From Candidatus Hinthialibacter antarcticus (GTDB lineage: Bacteria; Hinthialibacterota; Hinthialibacteria; Hinthialibacterales; Hinthialibacteraceae): a stretch of DNA of 64,000 nt. The translations under genes were made by a program, and so were the position numbers. Below the pieces are notes generated by a model, which saw only the letters and a program-made list of their open reading frames with translations, was not told where the DNA came from and ran no database searches. The stretch lies in NCBI GenBank assembly GCA_030765645.1, contig JAVCCE010000072.1:84252-148251 (forward strand). The letters run 5' to 3'. Numbering within the stretch: the stretch's first letter is position 1; each line of letters starts with the position of its first letter. This document shows positions 53,051 to 61,292 of this stretch, in pieces.

Positions 53051-53745
53051 GATGCGGCCCTTTCTGTCTCAGGAGAAATGGCGGATTTTGTCGGTTTTGC
53101 GCTGCGATGCGGGCGAGTCACAATTCCGTCTTCAATTCGTAAAATGATGTTCGCCAAAAAATAGGCTTCTTCACGGCTATGAGTAATGTGTAAAAAAGTC
53201 GCCTTCGTGTGGCGCTGGACGTCTTTCAATAATACGCACATCTCATCGCGCGTATCGTCGTCCAATGCGCTGAGTGGTTCATCTAAACAAAGAATTGGCG
53301 GGTTATACGCAAGCGCCCGTCCCAGCGCTGTTCGTTGGCGCTCTCCGCCTGACAAGCCGTGAATGGAACGTGAAAGCAGGTGAGTTATCCCCAGCAGTTC
53401 GCTCAATTCTTCGACGCGTTGTTTGATGATGTCTTGTGGGCGCTTTCGGATTTGCAGCGCAAAAGCGAGATGTTCGTAGACCGACATGGTGGAAAACAAC
53501 GAACCGTCTTGCGGAACCAGCCCGATGCCGCGCATGGCGGGTTTTTCGTGAGTCACGTCGCGTCCCTGGATGGTGATTTTCCCGGATTGGACGGGCTTTA
53601 ATCCACAGATGGCTTCAAGAATGGTCGTTTTACCGCAGCCGGTTTTTCCCATCAAGACGCCGTATTGTCCCTGCGGGATTTCAAACGAGACATCGTTAAT
53701 CTGAAACTGACCGAGTTTCACGCACAGGTTTTCAACGCAGATCAA
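53047..53745 (-). CDS. Molybdate/tungstate-type ABC transporter ATPase
   Basis: A 232-residue ATPase with Walker A GKTGCGKTTILEAICG, signature LSGGERQRTALGRAL and Walker B ILCLDEPLSALDD. The end of the protein lacks the C-terminal MOP domain of E. coli ModC (about 350 residues), as in WtpC/TupC-type ATPases. It powers the permease at 53749, whose gene ends 3 bases upstream. The sequence class (sulfate/molybdate/tungstate) is clear, and the binding protein and MoaD-like neighbour favour molybdate or tungstate over sulfate. Confidence 0.9.
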   Translation of the reverse strand: MICVENLCVKLGQFQINDVSFEIPQGQYGVLMGKTGCGKTTILEAICGLKPVQSGKITIQGRDVTHEKPAMRGIGLVPQDGSLFSTMSVYEHLAFALQIRKRPQDIIKQRVEELSELLGITHLLSRSIHGLSGGERQRTALGRALAYNPPILCLDEPLSALDDDTRDEMCVLLKDVQRHTKATFLHITHSREEAYFLANIILRIEDGIVTRPHRSAKPTKSAISPETERAAS

Positions 53746-53748
53746 TTC

Positions 53749-54615
53749 TCAAGCCACCCCTTGCTTAGAGTAGTCGAGTCCATAATAGCGAATGACGATA
53801 AGTAAGAGTACGGCGGCGGACACCATGATGATCGACACGCTCAGCGCCGCTTCGATGTTGCCGATGCTGAGTTCAAGAAAAACCGTCGTCGGCAGAACTT
53901 CGGTCTTGCCGCGGGTTGCGCCAGCAAAAATCAAGATCGGCCCAAATTCGCCCATCGCTCGCGCCCACGCCAACGTAAACGCGGTAAACATTCCACGCTT
54001 GGCTTCTGGTAATACCACCAGCGAGAACGCCTGCCAGCGGCTACAACCCAGCGTCAACGCCACTTCTTCCTGCCGGGGATTAATCGAATCAAACGTGCTG
54101 CGCATGGTGCGCACCGCAAACGCGCAGGCGACCGTAAATTGCGCCAGAATGACGCTGGGAATCGCATACGTAATTTGAAAAACATGGCTCTCAAACCATT
54201 TGATCGGCGGCGCTTGAAAGAGGATCAATAAACTCAGTCCGATGACCAGCGGCGGCAGAACAATGGGGATATCCAAAATCGCGTCGATGACGTTTTTTCC
54301 TGGAAATGAAACGCGCGACAATATATAACCAATTGGCGCCGCTACCCATAATGAGAGAATTGCTGAAATCGTAACCGATATCAGGCTTAACCGAATTGAA
54401 TATTGAATGTATTCACTCTTAAGCGCTTCGATCAGATCGTACGGCGTTGTATACGATAAATCGGCCAGCAGCATGGCGGCGATCAGCAAAACATAGGCGC
54501 CAGCAATGATCCAAAGACAAATCCAAAATGGAATATCTAATAATTGCTGATACGACAAATGCGCTGCATCTTTTTCGTTAAGGCTTAAAGCCGATTGCGG
54601 TGTGTTTGGCTTCAT
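53749..54615 (-). CDS. Molybdate/tungstate-type ABC transporter permease
   Basis: A 288-residue permease of the ModB/WtpB/CysT class with six membrane helices. The coupling motif is QEEVALTLGCSRWQAFSLVVLPEAKRGMFTAFTLAWARAMGEFGPILIFAGATRG, the EAA loop of this group, with AMGEFG a typical ModB signature. The N-terminal 25 residues are a polar extension. It starts 8 bases after the stop of the binding-protein gene at 54623 and ends 3 bases before the ATPase gene. Confidence 0.92.
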   Translation of the reverse strand: MKPNTPQSALSLNEKDAAHLSYQQLLDIPFWICLWIIAGAYVLLIAAMLLADLSYTTPYDLIEALKSEYIQYSIRLSLISVTISAILSLWVAAPIGYILSRVSFPGKNVIDAILDIPIVLPPLVIGLSLLILFQAPPIKWFESHVFQITYAIPSVILAQFTVACAFAVRTMRSTFDSINPRQEEVALTLGCSRWQAFSLVVLPEAKRGMFTAFTLAWARAMGEFGPILIFAGATRGKTEVLPTTVFLELSIGNIEAALSVSIIMVSAAVLLLIVIRYYGLDYSKQGVA

Positions 54616-54622
54616 TGCGTTC

Positions 54623-56170
54623 TTACATTTCTTGACCGGTTAAGGTTTTTACTTTGTCTTTCGTCCACTCGTCTTCTTCTTGATTATCGGTTGAACCGCC
54701 CAGCCATTCAAAACCGACGTTCTCAAAATTTTGGTGGTGTGCCCGAATAGAATCTAGCAGCCGGCTCAACAAATACTTATGACCGGAATAATCCGCTACG
54801 GCGTAGGGCTGGGTCGCATTTGCGAGTGGGTGGTCAATCTTAATGATATCTAATTTGTCTTTCGCGGGGTGCGCGTTAACTTCGTAGACGATACACGCAT
54901 CAAGTGATCCGGTTTCTGTTTGGTTGACCAGAAATGGCCCGACCGGGACTTCGCTTTTTACATTCTTGCGAACGCCTTCGTAAACGCCTGCGTCTTTAAG
55001 CAAGCGCATGGTCAGGTAGCCCAACGCGCTTTGTTCTTCATTACATACGCCGATGCTGACGCCTTCATTGGTGAGATCATTTAAGGATTGAATATTTTTG
55101 GGATTGCCTTTTTGCACGGCGATGACGATATCAGTCTTCGCAAGTTTTGTGAAATCTAAAAATAAGTCGCCAACTTGTTTGACGAAACTCACGTCACATG
55201 CGAAATAGGCGTCGGGCCTTTGGCCTGCTTTCATCTGTGCAACCAGAATGCCGCAGCCGTTATAGACGGTATCAACTTCAACGCCTTCGCGTTCGGCGAA
55301 TTTGTTGATGGTTTCGTCGATCGCGGGTTTATTGACGGTCCCGCTGAAGAAGACGATTTCTGGTTTTACCGCCCACGCATCGCCTTCAACTGCGCGATAG
55401 CCATGTTTGTTAAAGATGGTCAATCCTTTATCTTTCGCTGTCAGGTACCGCGCAAACCGTAAGGCGTCGGTTGGCATTTGGGTAGACGATAAGACGCCGA
55501 TGGTGATTGTCATTTCACCGCGATCCAGCTCATCAACATGAACGCGTTCCAATTCTGGATATTGCGCAGCGACCGCGTCCCAAACCAGGCCCGCATCAAC
55601 GGCGCCGAGTTTGACGTCATTGGCGACGTCATTCACTGTAGGTTTCATGACTTTGGCGCCGGATTCGATTTGCGCCCAATCACCGCTGGCTTCGAGAAGA
55701 TTTTTGCAAGTGCGCCCAACGGAGGCTGCGTCAGGGTTCGCTAAGGAATACGAAACGTCGTCGCGCAACAGGTCTTCGATAGAATGAATGTTTTTGGGAT
55801 TTCCCTTTTTGACGGCGATGATGGGCGTGATGTTCGCAATCGGAATCGTCTCTTGCAGCAAGCCGTCCTGCTTCGCGATATCAATATACGATTGGTCTGC
55901 TGCAAGATACAAGTCGCCCCGGTTGGCGATTTTAATATTGCTTAATAACGTACCAGAACCGCCGTACTGAATTTGAATTGGGACGCCGTATTCTTTTTCA
56001 TAGGCCTCGCGTATCAATTCGACGGGAACTTTCATCCCTGCAGCGCAATAGAACTCAATCGCATCGCCTTCAGCCATATTACTTTTCGGTTTGGTTTCCC
56101 AAAATAAAAGAGCAATGAGAGCAATAAATACGAAAACAGAAATAAGAAATAGGTTTCGTGTTGAGTTCAT
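54623..56170 (-). CDS. Tandem ModA/WtpA-type oxyanion-binding protein
   Basis: A 515-residue protein. The ATG at 56170 is chosen because AAGGA lies upstream and a membrane anchor or signal follows (residues 6-28). Two homologous binding domains follow: about 35-270 (IEFYCAAGMKVPVELIREAYE) and 275-490 (IVFFSGTVNKPAIDETINKFAE). Both contain the element VxKGNPKNIxSxxDL. Normal ModA/WtpA has one domain of about 230 residues. The acidic C-terminus (WLGGSTDNQEEDEWTKDK region) resembles the end of tungstate-type proteins. It is the first gene of the 11-gene run on this strand. The duplication may let one protein bind two ions or form a fixed dimer. Confidence 0.87.
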   Translation of the reverse strand: MNSTRNLFLISVFVFIALIALLFWETKPKSNMAEGDAIEFYCAAGMKVPVELIREAYEKEYGVPIQIQYGGSGTLLSNIKIANRGDLYLAADQSYIDIAKQDGLLQETIPIANITPIIAVKKGNPKNIHSIEDLLRDDVSYSLANPDAASVGRTCKNLLEASGDWAQIESGAKVMKPTVNDVANDVKLGAVDAGLVWDAVAAQYPELERVHVDELDRGEMTITIGVLSSTQMPTDALRFARYLTAKDKGLTIFNKHGYRAVEGDAWAVKPEIVFFSGTVNKPAIDETINKFAEREGVEVDTVYNGCGILVAQMKAGQRPDAYFACDVSFVKQVGDLFLDFTKLAKTDIVIAVQKGNPKNIQSLNDLTNEGVSIGVCNEEQSALGYLTMRLLKDAGVYEGVRKNVKSEVPVGPFLVNQTETGSLDACIVYEVNAHPAKDKLDIIKIDHPLANATQPYAVADYSGHKYLLSRLLDSIRAHHQNFENVGFEWLGGSTDNQEEDEWTKDKVKTLTGQEM

Positions 56171-56278
56171 TCTTATAATCCTTATATGTTGATACAAGTT
56201 ATAAGGTAGCAATTGCTGTTGATTGTTTGAAAAGCATTTGGCAATAAAAGTGGTTGGAGAGATGGATTGAAATCGCAG

Positions 56279-57028
56279 TCACTTTCGCCGTCTTTGCCAT
56301 GCTGCATTTGAAATGAGTAAATATCCTAGCACCCATGCAATGTTGATCCAGTGGTAAGTGAGTTCCGCGCCAAGCAAGGTTTGAAATTGCGCGAACGGGT
56401 TTGCCAAACAGAGCAAACCGAACCCCAGTGAGAAGACGTAGATGGGCGACGAGAAAGAATAGGCGCGTTGTTTTTGATGATAAAAAAAGATACGAATACA
56501 AAACAGAAACCCTAAGATATCAAATAGGTTTAGAAGCGTGTGAACGGCCCGTTCGTACGCCGGATCGCCCCACAGACCAAACGCGGGAACCATAACGCAT
56601 ATTGCGGTAAAGAAAAACATAAAAACGGTCGCAATCGTTGCGGACGATTGCCCCGTATCGCTTGGCGTTTCTGGATCGGATAACGCTATTTGGCCCCAGC
56701 GCCATAACCCCCAGACAATGAATGCGTGTGCGATCAACAACAATACATCATCTGCAATTTTCCAGGCAAACGGGCGCTGAAGCAGCAGCGTAATTGCGAT
56801 GGCTGAGCAATGGGCCAAAAACGCAATGAAAATACCGCGAGCGAACCAGCGCCAAACGGGAGGCTCATCTTGGATGGGTTTAAAAACAATTAGTGCGCAC
56901 GCCGCGAGACCATTGGCGCCAGTAATCATCAAAGTGGCATACCACTCCATACGGAGTTCAGAAAAAGGGCGCAGCAAGTAAATTACGCTATCAATGAATA
57001 GGTATACGAGAATGCCTGCAAGCGGCAT
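56279..57028 (-). CDS. Integral membrane protein, unknown function
   Basis: A 249-residue protein with about seven hydrophobic helices and a short polar loop (PETPSDTGQSSAT, 118-130). AGGAG lies 7 bases before the ATG. It ends RRRK. I recognise no family. It lies 108 bases upstream of the binding-protein gene on the same strand, so it could belong to that transcript, although the gap is larger than within the run. The divergent sulfatase gene begins 121 bases upstream. No residues point to an activity. Confidence 0.7.
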   Translation of the reverse strand: MPLAGILVYLFIDSVIYLLRPFSELRMEWYATLMITGANGLAACALIVFKPIQDEPPVWRWFARGIFIAFLAHCSAIAITLLLQRPFAWKIADDVLLLIAHAFIVWGLWRWGQIALSDPETPSDTGQSSATIATVFMFFFTAICVMVPAFGLWGDPAYERAVHTLLNLFDILGFLFCIRIFFYHQKQRAYSFSSPIYVFSLGFGLLCLANPFAQFQTLLGAELTYHWINIAWVLGYLLISNAAWQRRRK

Positions 57029-57149
57029 GTTGATACTCCTTTTGTAATCATACTATGAGTATTGTTGGATGAATCCGGGTTGAATGTAAGCCTTGAAATT
57101 ACGATGCGCTTATTTGATGATGAATAGCGGAATTTGATCCTGGGAGCTA

Positions 57150-58583
57150 ATGATGAAATCTATGAACCAGACTTCACGACGCGATTTTTTATCTTATTCA
57201 GCCGCTGCATTGTCATCCGCTGCGCTTTCGCCGATTTCCTATGCGGCAGAAAAAAAACTAAACGTCGTGGTGATTCTCGTTGATGATTACGGCTGGACGG
57301 ACGCCGCTTGCACGGGAAGCGCCCTCTTCGAAACGCCCAACATCGACGCGCTTGCGAGCCAGGGGATGCGCTTCACCAATGGATACGCGGCATGTACGGT
57401 TTGCTCGCCGACCCGCGCCAGCATCCTGACGGGAAAATACCCTGCGCGGTTGCATCTGACCGACTGGATCGCCGGACATAAAAAACCGTGGGCGAAACTC
57501 AAGGTTCCCGATTTCAATCTTCAACTGCCCCATGATGAAGTCACAATCGCCGAGGCGCTCAAGCCGCATGGCTATACCAGCGCCAGCATTGGGAAATGGC
57601 ACTTGGGCGGCGAAAAATTTTATCCCGAATCGCAGGGCTTTGACTTAAATATCGCGGGCACCCATCGCGGTCAGCCGCCGCGCTATTTTGCTCCATACAA
57701 AATTCCCACTTTAGAAGAAGGCCCTGACGGTGAATATCTGACAGACCGCATGGCGCAGGAAGCGGTTCAGTTTATTGAATCAAATAAAGACAATCCGTTT
57801 TTCTTATATTTGCCGTTGTTTGCTGTGCACACGCCGATTCAGGGAAAGAAAAATTATACCGATAAGTATAAAGAAAATATCAAACCCTGGTCTGACCAGC
57901 GCGACCCGCAATACGCGGCGATGGTCAACAGCGTTGATGACGCCGTCGGTTCCGTCTTGCAAACGCTCGACCGATTAAACTTGACTGATGATACCTTAGT
58001 TATCTTCACTGGCGACAATGGCGGCTTGGTTCCCAAAACCAATAATTCGCCCCTGCGTATGGGCAAAGGCTCGCCGTATGAAGGCGGGACGCGCGTCCCG
58101 TTAATGATTCGCTGGCCGGGCAAGGTGCGGGCTGGCTCCGTGACGGACGTCCCCGCGATTAGCGCGGACTTTTTCCCAACGGTAATGAGTGCGCTCGACA
58201 TTGATTCGCCAGTGAAAGAAAACATCGACGGTGTGGATTTGCTTCCGGTTTTGACTGAGTCAGGAAGCGTAAACCGCGAGGCGCTTTATTGGCATTATCC
58301 GCATTATCATCCTGGCGGCTCAACCCCGTATGGCGCCATCCGTAAAGGCGATTGGAAATTGCTCGAATTTTTTGAAGATGGACGACTTGAATTATACAAT
58401 TTGAAAAATGATTTGAGTGAAAAATTCAATCTGGCAAATTTGAACATTCAAAAGCGCGATGAATTGCATCAGCAATTAGTCGAATGGCGCCAGAGCGTCA
58501 ATGCGCAGATGCCAACATCGAACCCAAACTACAAGCCCGAATGGGCAAACGACCACATCAACAAGCATAAAGATACAAACTAG
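57150..58583 (+). CDS. Exported sulfatase (CxPxR type)
   Basis: A 477-residue arylsulfatase-type enzyme. A twin-arginine-type leader (SRRDFLSYSAAALSSAALSP) precedes the metal-binding VVVILVDDYGWTDAACTG. The activation motif is CSPTRASILTGKYPARLH with the standard formylglycine cysteine. Further motifs: SIGKWHLGGE, FFLYLPLFAVHTPIQG and VIFTGDNGGL. The C-terminal part has GDWKLLEFFEDGRLELYNLKNDLSEKFNLA. It is exported and acts on sulfated glycans, complementing the other sulfatase at 28052. GGGAG lies a few bases before two in-frame ATGs (57150 and 57153). Its TAG overlaps the convergent GNAT stop by CTAG. Confidence 0.92.
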   Translation: MMKSMNQTSRRDFLSYSAAALSSAALSPISYAAEKKLNVVVILVDDYGWTDAACTGSALFETPNIDALASQGMRFTNGYAACTVCSPTRASILTGKYPARLHLTDWIAGHKKPWAKLKVPDFNLQLPHDEVTIAEALKPHGYTSASIGKWHLGGEKFYPESQGFDLNIAGTHRGQPPRYFAPYKIPTLEEGPDGEYLTDRMAQEAVQFIESNKDNPFFLYLPLFAVHTPIQGKKNYTDKYKENIKPWSDQRDPQYAAMVNSVDDAVGSVLQTLDRLNLTDDTLVIFTGDNGGLVPKTNNSPLRMGKGSPYEGGTRVPLMIRWPGKVRAGSVTDVPAISADFFPTVMSALDIDSPVKENIDGVDLLPVLTESGSVNREALYWHYPHYHPGGSTPYGAIRKGDWKLLEFFEDGRLELYNLKNDLSEKFNLANLNIQKRDELHQQLVEWRQSVNAQMPTSNPNYKPEWANDHINKHKDTN

Positions 58584-59065
58584 GCGTTTGCATGAAAGGT
58601 TTTCTTCATTTTAAAATGCGGCCCGACGCCGGAGATGAGAAACTCGTCTGAACATACGAGCCAGCCTTGTTTTTGATAGAACCCAACCGCGCCAGTTCGG
58701 GCGTTGCACCAGAATTGGCGGATCTCTGATTCTGAAGCAACATAGTTTTCTGAGAATTTCAATAATTCACGCCCAACGCCCGACCCGCGATCATTTGGAT
58801 GCGTCGCCATGCCGCGTAATTGCCAAGCGGGGGCTTCGTCAATTTCCGAAAGCATCCAACTCAAGCAGCAGATATTGCTTTGTTCGATGAATGCGCCGAA
58901 ATGTCGCGTGTTCGCGCCATGGTCTCCGTCGAATTCAGGAGACGTGCGGTCTGTTCCAATGATTAAAACATCGCGGCGCAATTGAATGATTTCTTCTACA
59001 GCAGCAAGCCTCAAAGAAGCGCTTTGTTGATGGACCATGATAGATTTTTCAGAATGCGTGTTCAT
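58580..59065 (-). CDS. GNAT family N-acetyltransferase
   Basis: A 161-residue acetyl-CoA-dependent acetyltransferase. The core is WQLRGMATHPNDRGSGVGRELLKFSENYVASES with the acetyl-CoA-binding RGSGVG, followed by FWCNARTGAVGFYQKQGW and VGPHFKMKK at the end. The acceptor is unknown. It starts 1 base after the stop of the histidine kinase gene, so it is the last gene of the AmrS-kinase-GNAT operon, and its stop overlaps that of the convergent sulfatase. Confidence 0.88.
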   Translation of the reverse strand: MNTHSEKSIMVHQQSASLRLAAVEEIIQLRRDVLIIGTDRTSPEFDGDHGANTRHFGAFIEQSNICCLSWMLSEIDEAPAWQLRGMATHPNDRGSGVGRELLKFSENYVASESEIRQFWCNARTGAVGFYQKQGWLVCSDEFLISGVGPHFKMKKTFHANA

Positions 59066-59066
59066 T

Positions 59067-61292
59067 TTATGAAATTATGTTGCCCGCAGATTCATTCTCT
59101 TGTTGGGAATAAAATGGAAGAATAATACGGAACAAACTGCCTTCCCCATGAATGCTTTCCACTTCGACGCGGCCTCCGTGGCTGGAGATGATTTGATGAA
59201 CCAGTGAGAGGCCGAGGCCGGTGCCTGTGTCTTTGGACGTATAGAACGGATCAAAAATGCGGTCGATCTGTTCAGGAGAGATACCGCTTCCCTGGTCTTT
59301 GATCTCAACCGCCGCTGTGTTTCCGTCCCAGCGTTTGATGTGAATTTGAATGGCCCCGCCGTCTGGCATCGCTTGTTGCGCATTTAAAATTAAATTCAAA
59401 AACGCTTCCTTACATAGAGCCGGGTCAATGGCAATCGGCGGCAAGTCAGGCTCTACGATTGTTTCAAATGAATAAACGGCGCCCTCATCATTTGGCTCTG
59501 TATACGCATTAATTTGCGCGGCCAAATCATGGGCGCTAACGGCGTCAATCACCGGCTCCGGCGGTCTTGCAAACATCAAAAAGTCATTCACGACGCGTGA
59601 CAGGCGGTTCACTTCTTCGATGATGAATGTGGTCAGTCCTTCTTCAGCCGCCTGGTCGCCGAAGCGCTTATTCAGCAATTGCGCCGAGCCGCGGATGATG
59701 CCAAGCGGATTGCGTATTTCATGCGCGACGCCCGCCGACATGCGTCCTAAAGAGGCGAGGCGGTCTTGGCGGCGGACTTGTTCTTCCAGTTTGCGAATTT
59801 CAGAAAGATCGTGGAAGGTTACCACCAGTCCAGTCGGTTCCCCGTTTTCTAACATAGGCAGAGCGCTCACTTGTAATGGCAACACCGTCTCGTCATCAAC
59901 CGCACAAGTGATCTCGCGCTCAAAAATGGATGAGCCAGTTGTCAGCGCCCGCTTGATGAAATCCGTAAACGCAGGGGCTTGGATGACGTCAAGGACTTTT
60001 GTTCCTGACGGGTTCTCCAGGCCGAACACGTTGCATCCTGCCGGGTTGATCAAACGAATAAAGCCTTCTTGGTCGACGCTCATGACGCCGGTTGAAATGC
60101 CGGACAAAACGTTTTCAAGAAACCGTTGCGTTTGCGCCAATTCACGGTTGCTGGTTTCCAACTGATTGGTGTTTTCGTTCAGTGCGCCGATTTGTTCTTG
60201 GATGCGTTCCGCCATGATGTTGAACGCTGAACTCATGATGCGCTGTTCTTCCGTCCCGCGCTCTTCTATGCGGACGTCAAAATTTCCCTGCGCCATCGCG
60301 TGAGACGCCGACGCCATGCGGTGCAGCGGCGCCGCAATCGACCGCGCGATGATGGTTGCGATAATCAGGATGACTAATAGCGTGATGCCAAAACTAATCT
60401 GCGTCGCGGGGTAAGAAAAAATCCAAACGGCGACCACTGGCCGCGAGTGAACAAAAAACGCTGTTGCTTGCCCATTTTGATTGACAATCGGAAGCAATAT
60501 CACGTGAGACTCTGCGCCGTTATTGATAAAAGGCAATTGGACGGATTTTAATTCAACGGATTTAAAATCTAATTCGCCGCCGAAATCAAACATCTTTTCC
60601 ATCGCGTCTTCCGGCAGGTGGTCTTGAAATAGCGATGGGCGCGCATTGATGATTTCTAATGGACTGTTGTTGAGGTACTGGGCTTTTTTTTCAGAAAAGA
60701 CTTCAGAATCTTTGTCATCAATGTTCTTGATAAAGAGCAACGTTTTTACCACTACCACGCCGACTATTTCCATATTGTCGCGGTGTGTGCCGTAACTTAA
60801 TTTGCCGGCAATCCATTGATAGACTTTATTATCTTCTTCAATGAAGCGCTTTTCTTCAAAAAGAGGCTGAATTTCATTTTCGTATTCTTTGAGTGTTTTG
60901 ACGGATAAATCTTCGCGTTCAAGGTTAAAATAATTTTTGGCGGAATCGGTTTGAAGGTCCCACAAAATATTATTATAGACGTTAATCTCCGCTTGGACGG
61001 TCGCGCTTGTTGGATACTCGGCGGTCTTCATCATCTGCGGAATTGAAGTTCGGGTCCTGAAGGTATTATTGATCAGATATTGAATCGACGTGTTAAGAAC
61101 CGTGCGTTGAATTCTGTTTTGAAACTCGCTGTGTTCCCAAGTCAGTTTGTTGATTTCCACTTGCAGGTCATTGTGGCGTTCTTCTTCTTTCGCCAGATTG
61201 AAACTGTAATAGGGGATGATCGCCACTGGAATCATCGCCAGAAGCGCGACAACAAAAAAAGCAAATACCAATCGAGTTCGAAGCCGTCTCAT
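59067..61292 (-). CDS. Membrane sensor histidine kinase (HAMP-PAS-HisKA-HATPase)
   Basis: A 741-residue sensor kinase. The ATG at 61292 forms an ATGA overlap with the amrS stop. Order: helix 1 (about 7-30), a large periplasmic sensor region (about 31-285), helix 2 (about 295-325), HAMP (about 330-380), a coiled segment, PAS (about 400-505, GISTGVMSVDQEGFIRLINPAG), HisKA with SAGVAHEIRNPLGIIRG for the phosphorylated His, and HATPase with NLILNAQQAM, DQGSGISPEQIDRIFDPFYTSK and GTGLGLSLVHQII. No response regulator is adjacent, so its partner is elsewhere. The signal sensed is unknown. Confidence 0.93.
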   Translation of the reverse strand: MRRLRTRLVFAFFVVALLAMIPVAIIPYYSFNLAKEEERHNDLQVEINKLTWEHSEFQNRIQRTVLNTSIQYLINNTFRTRTSIPQMMKTAEYPTSATVQAEINVYNNILWDLQTDSAKNYFNLEREDLSVKTLKEYENEIQPLFEEKRFIEEDNKVYQWIAGKLSYGTHRDNMEIVGVVVVKTLLFIKNIDDKDSEVFSEKKAQYLNNSPLEIINARPSLFQDHLPEDAMEKMFDFGGELDFKSVELKSVQLPFINNGAESHVILLPIVNQNGQATAFFVHSRPVVAVWIFSYPATQISFGITLLVILIIATIIARSIAAPLHRMASASHAMAQGNFDVRIEERGTEEQRIMSSAFNIMAERIQEQIGALNENTNQLETSNRELAQTQRFLENVLSGISTGVMSVDQEGFIRLINPAGCNVFGLENPSGTKVLDVIQAPAFTDFIKRALTTGSSIFEREITCAVDDETVLPLQVSALPMLENGEPTGLVVTFHDLSEIRKLEEQVRRQDRLASLGRMSAGVAHEIRNPLGIIRGSAQLLNKRFGDQAAEEGLTTFIIEEVNRLSRVVNDFLMFARPPEPVIDAVSAHDLAAQINAYTEPNDEGAVYSFETIVEPDLPPIAIDPALCKEAFLNLILNAQQAMPDGGAIQIHIKRWDGNTAAVEIKDQGSGISPEQIDRIFDPFYTSKDTGTGLGLSLVHQIISSHGGRVEVESIHGEGSLFRIILPFYSQQENESAGNIIS

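Noticed and set aside
44199..56170. A molybdo- or tungsto-enzyme or a JAMM protease gene hidden in the run
   Set aside because: All frames of the run were accounted for; none shows an aldehyde oxidoreductase, DMSO-reductase or JAMM motif (HxH followed by a downstream Asp).
56171..56278. Leader upstream of the ModA-like gene as a molybdenum-cofactor riboswitch
   Set aside because: The interval is only 108 bases and shows no multi-stem structure of that class; it is A/T-rich and unstructured by eye.
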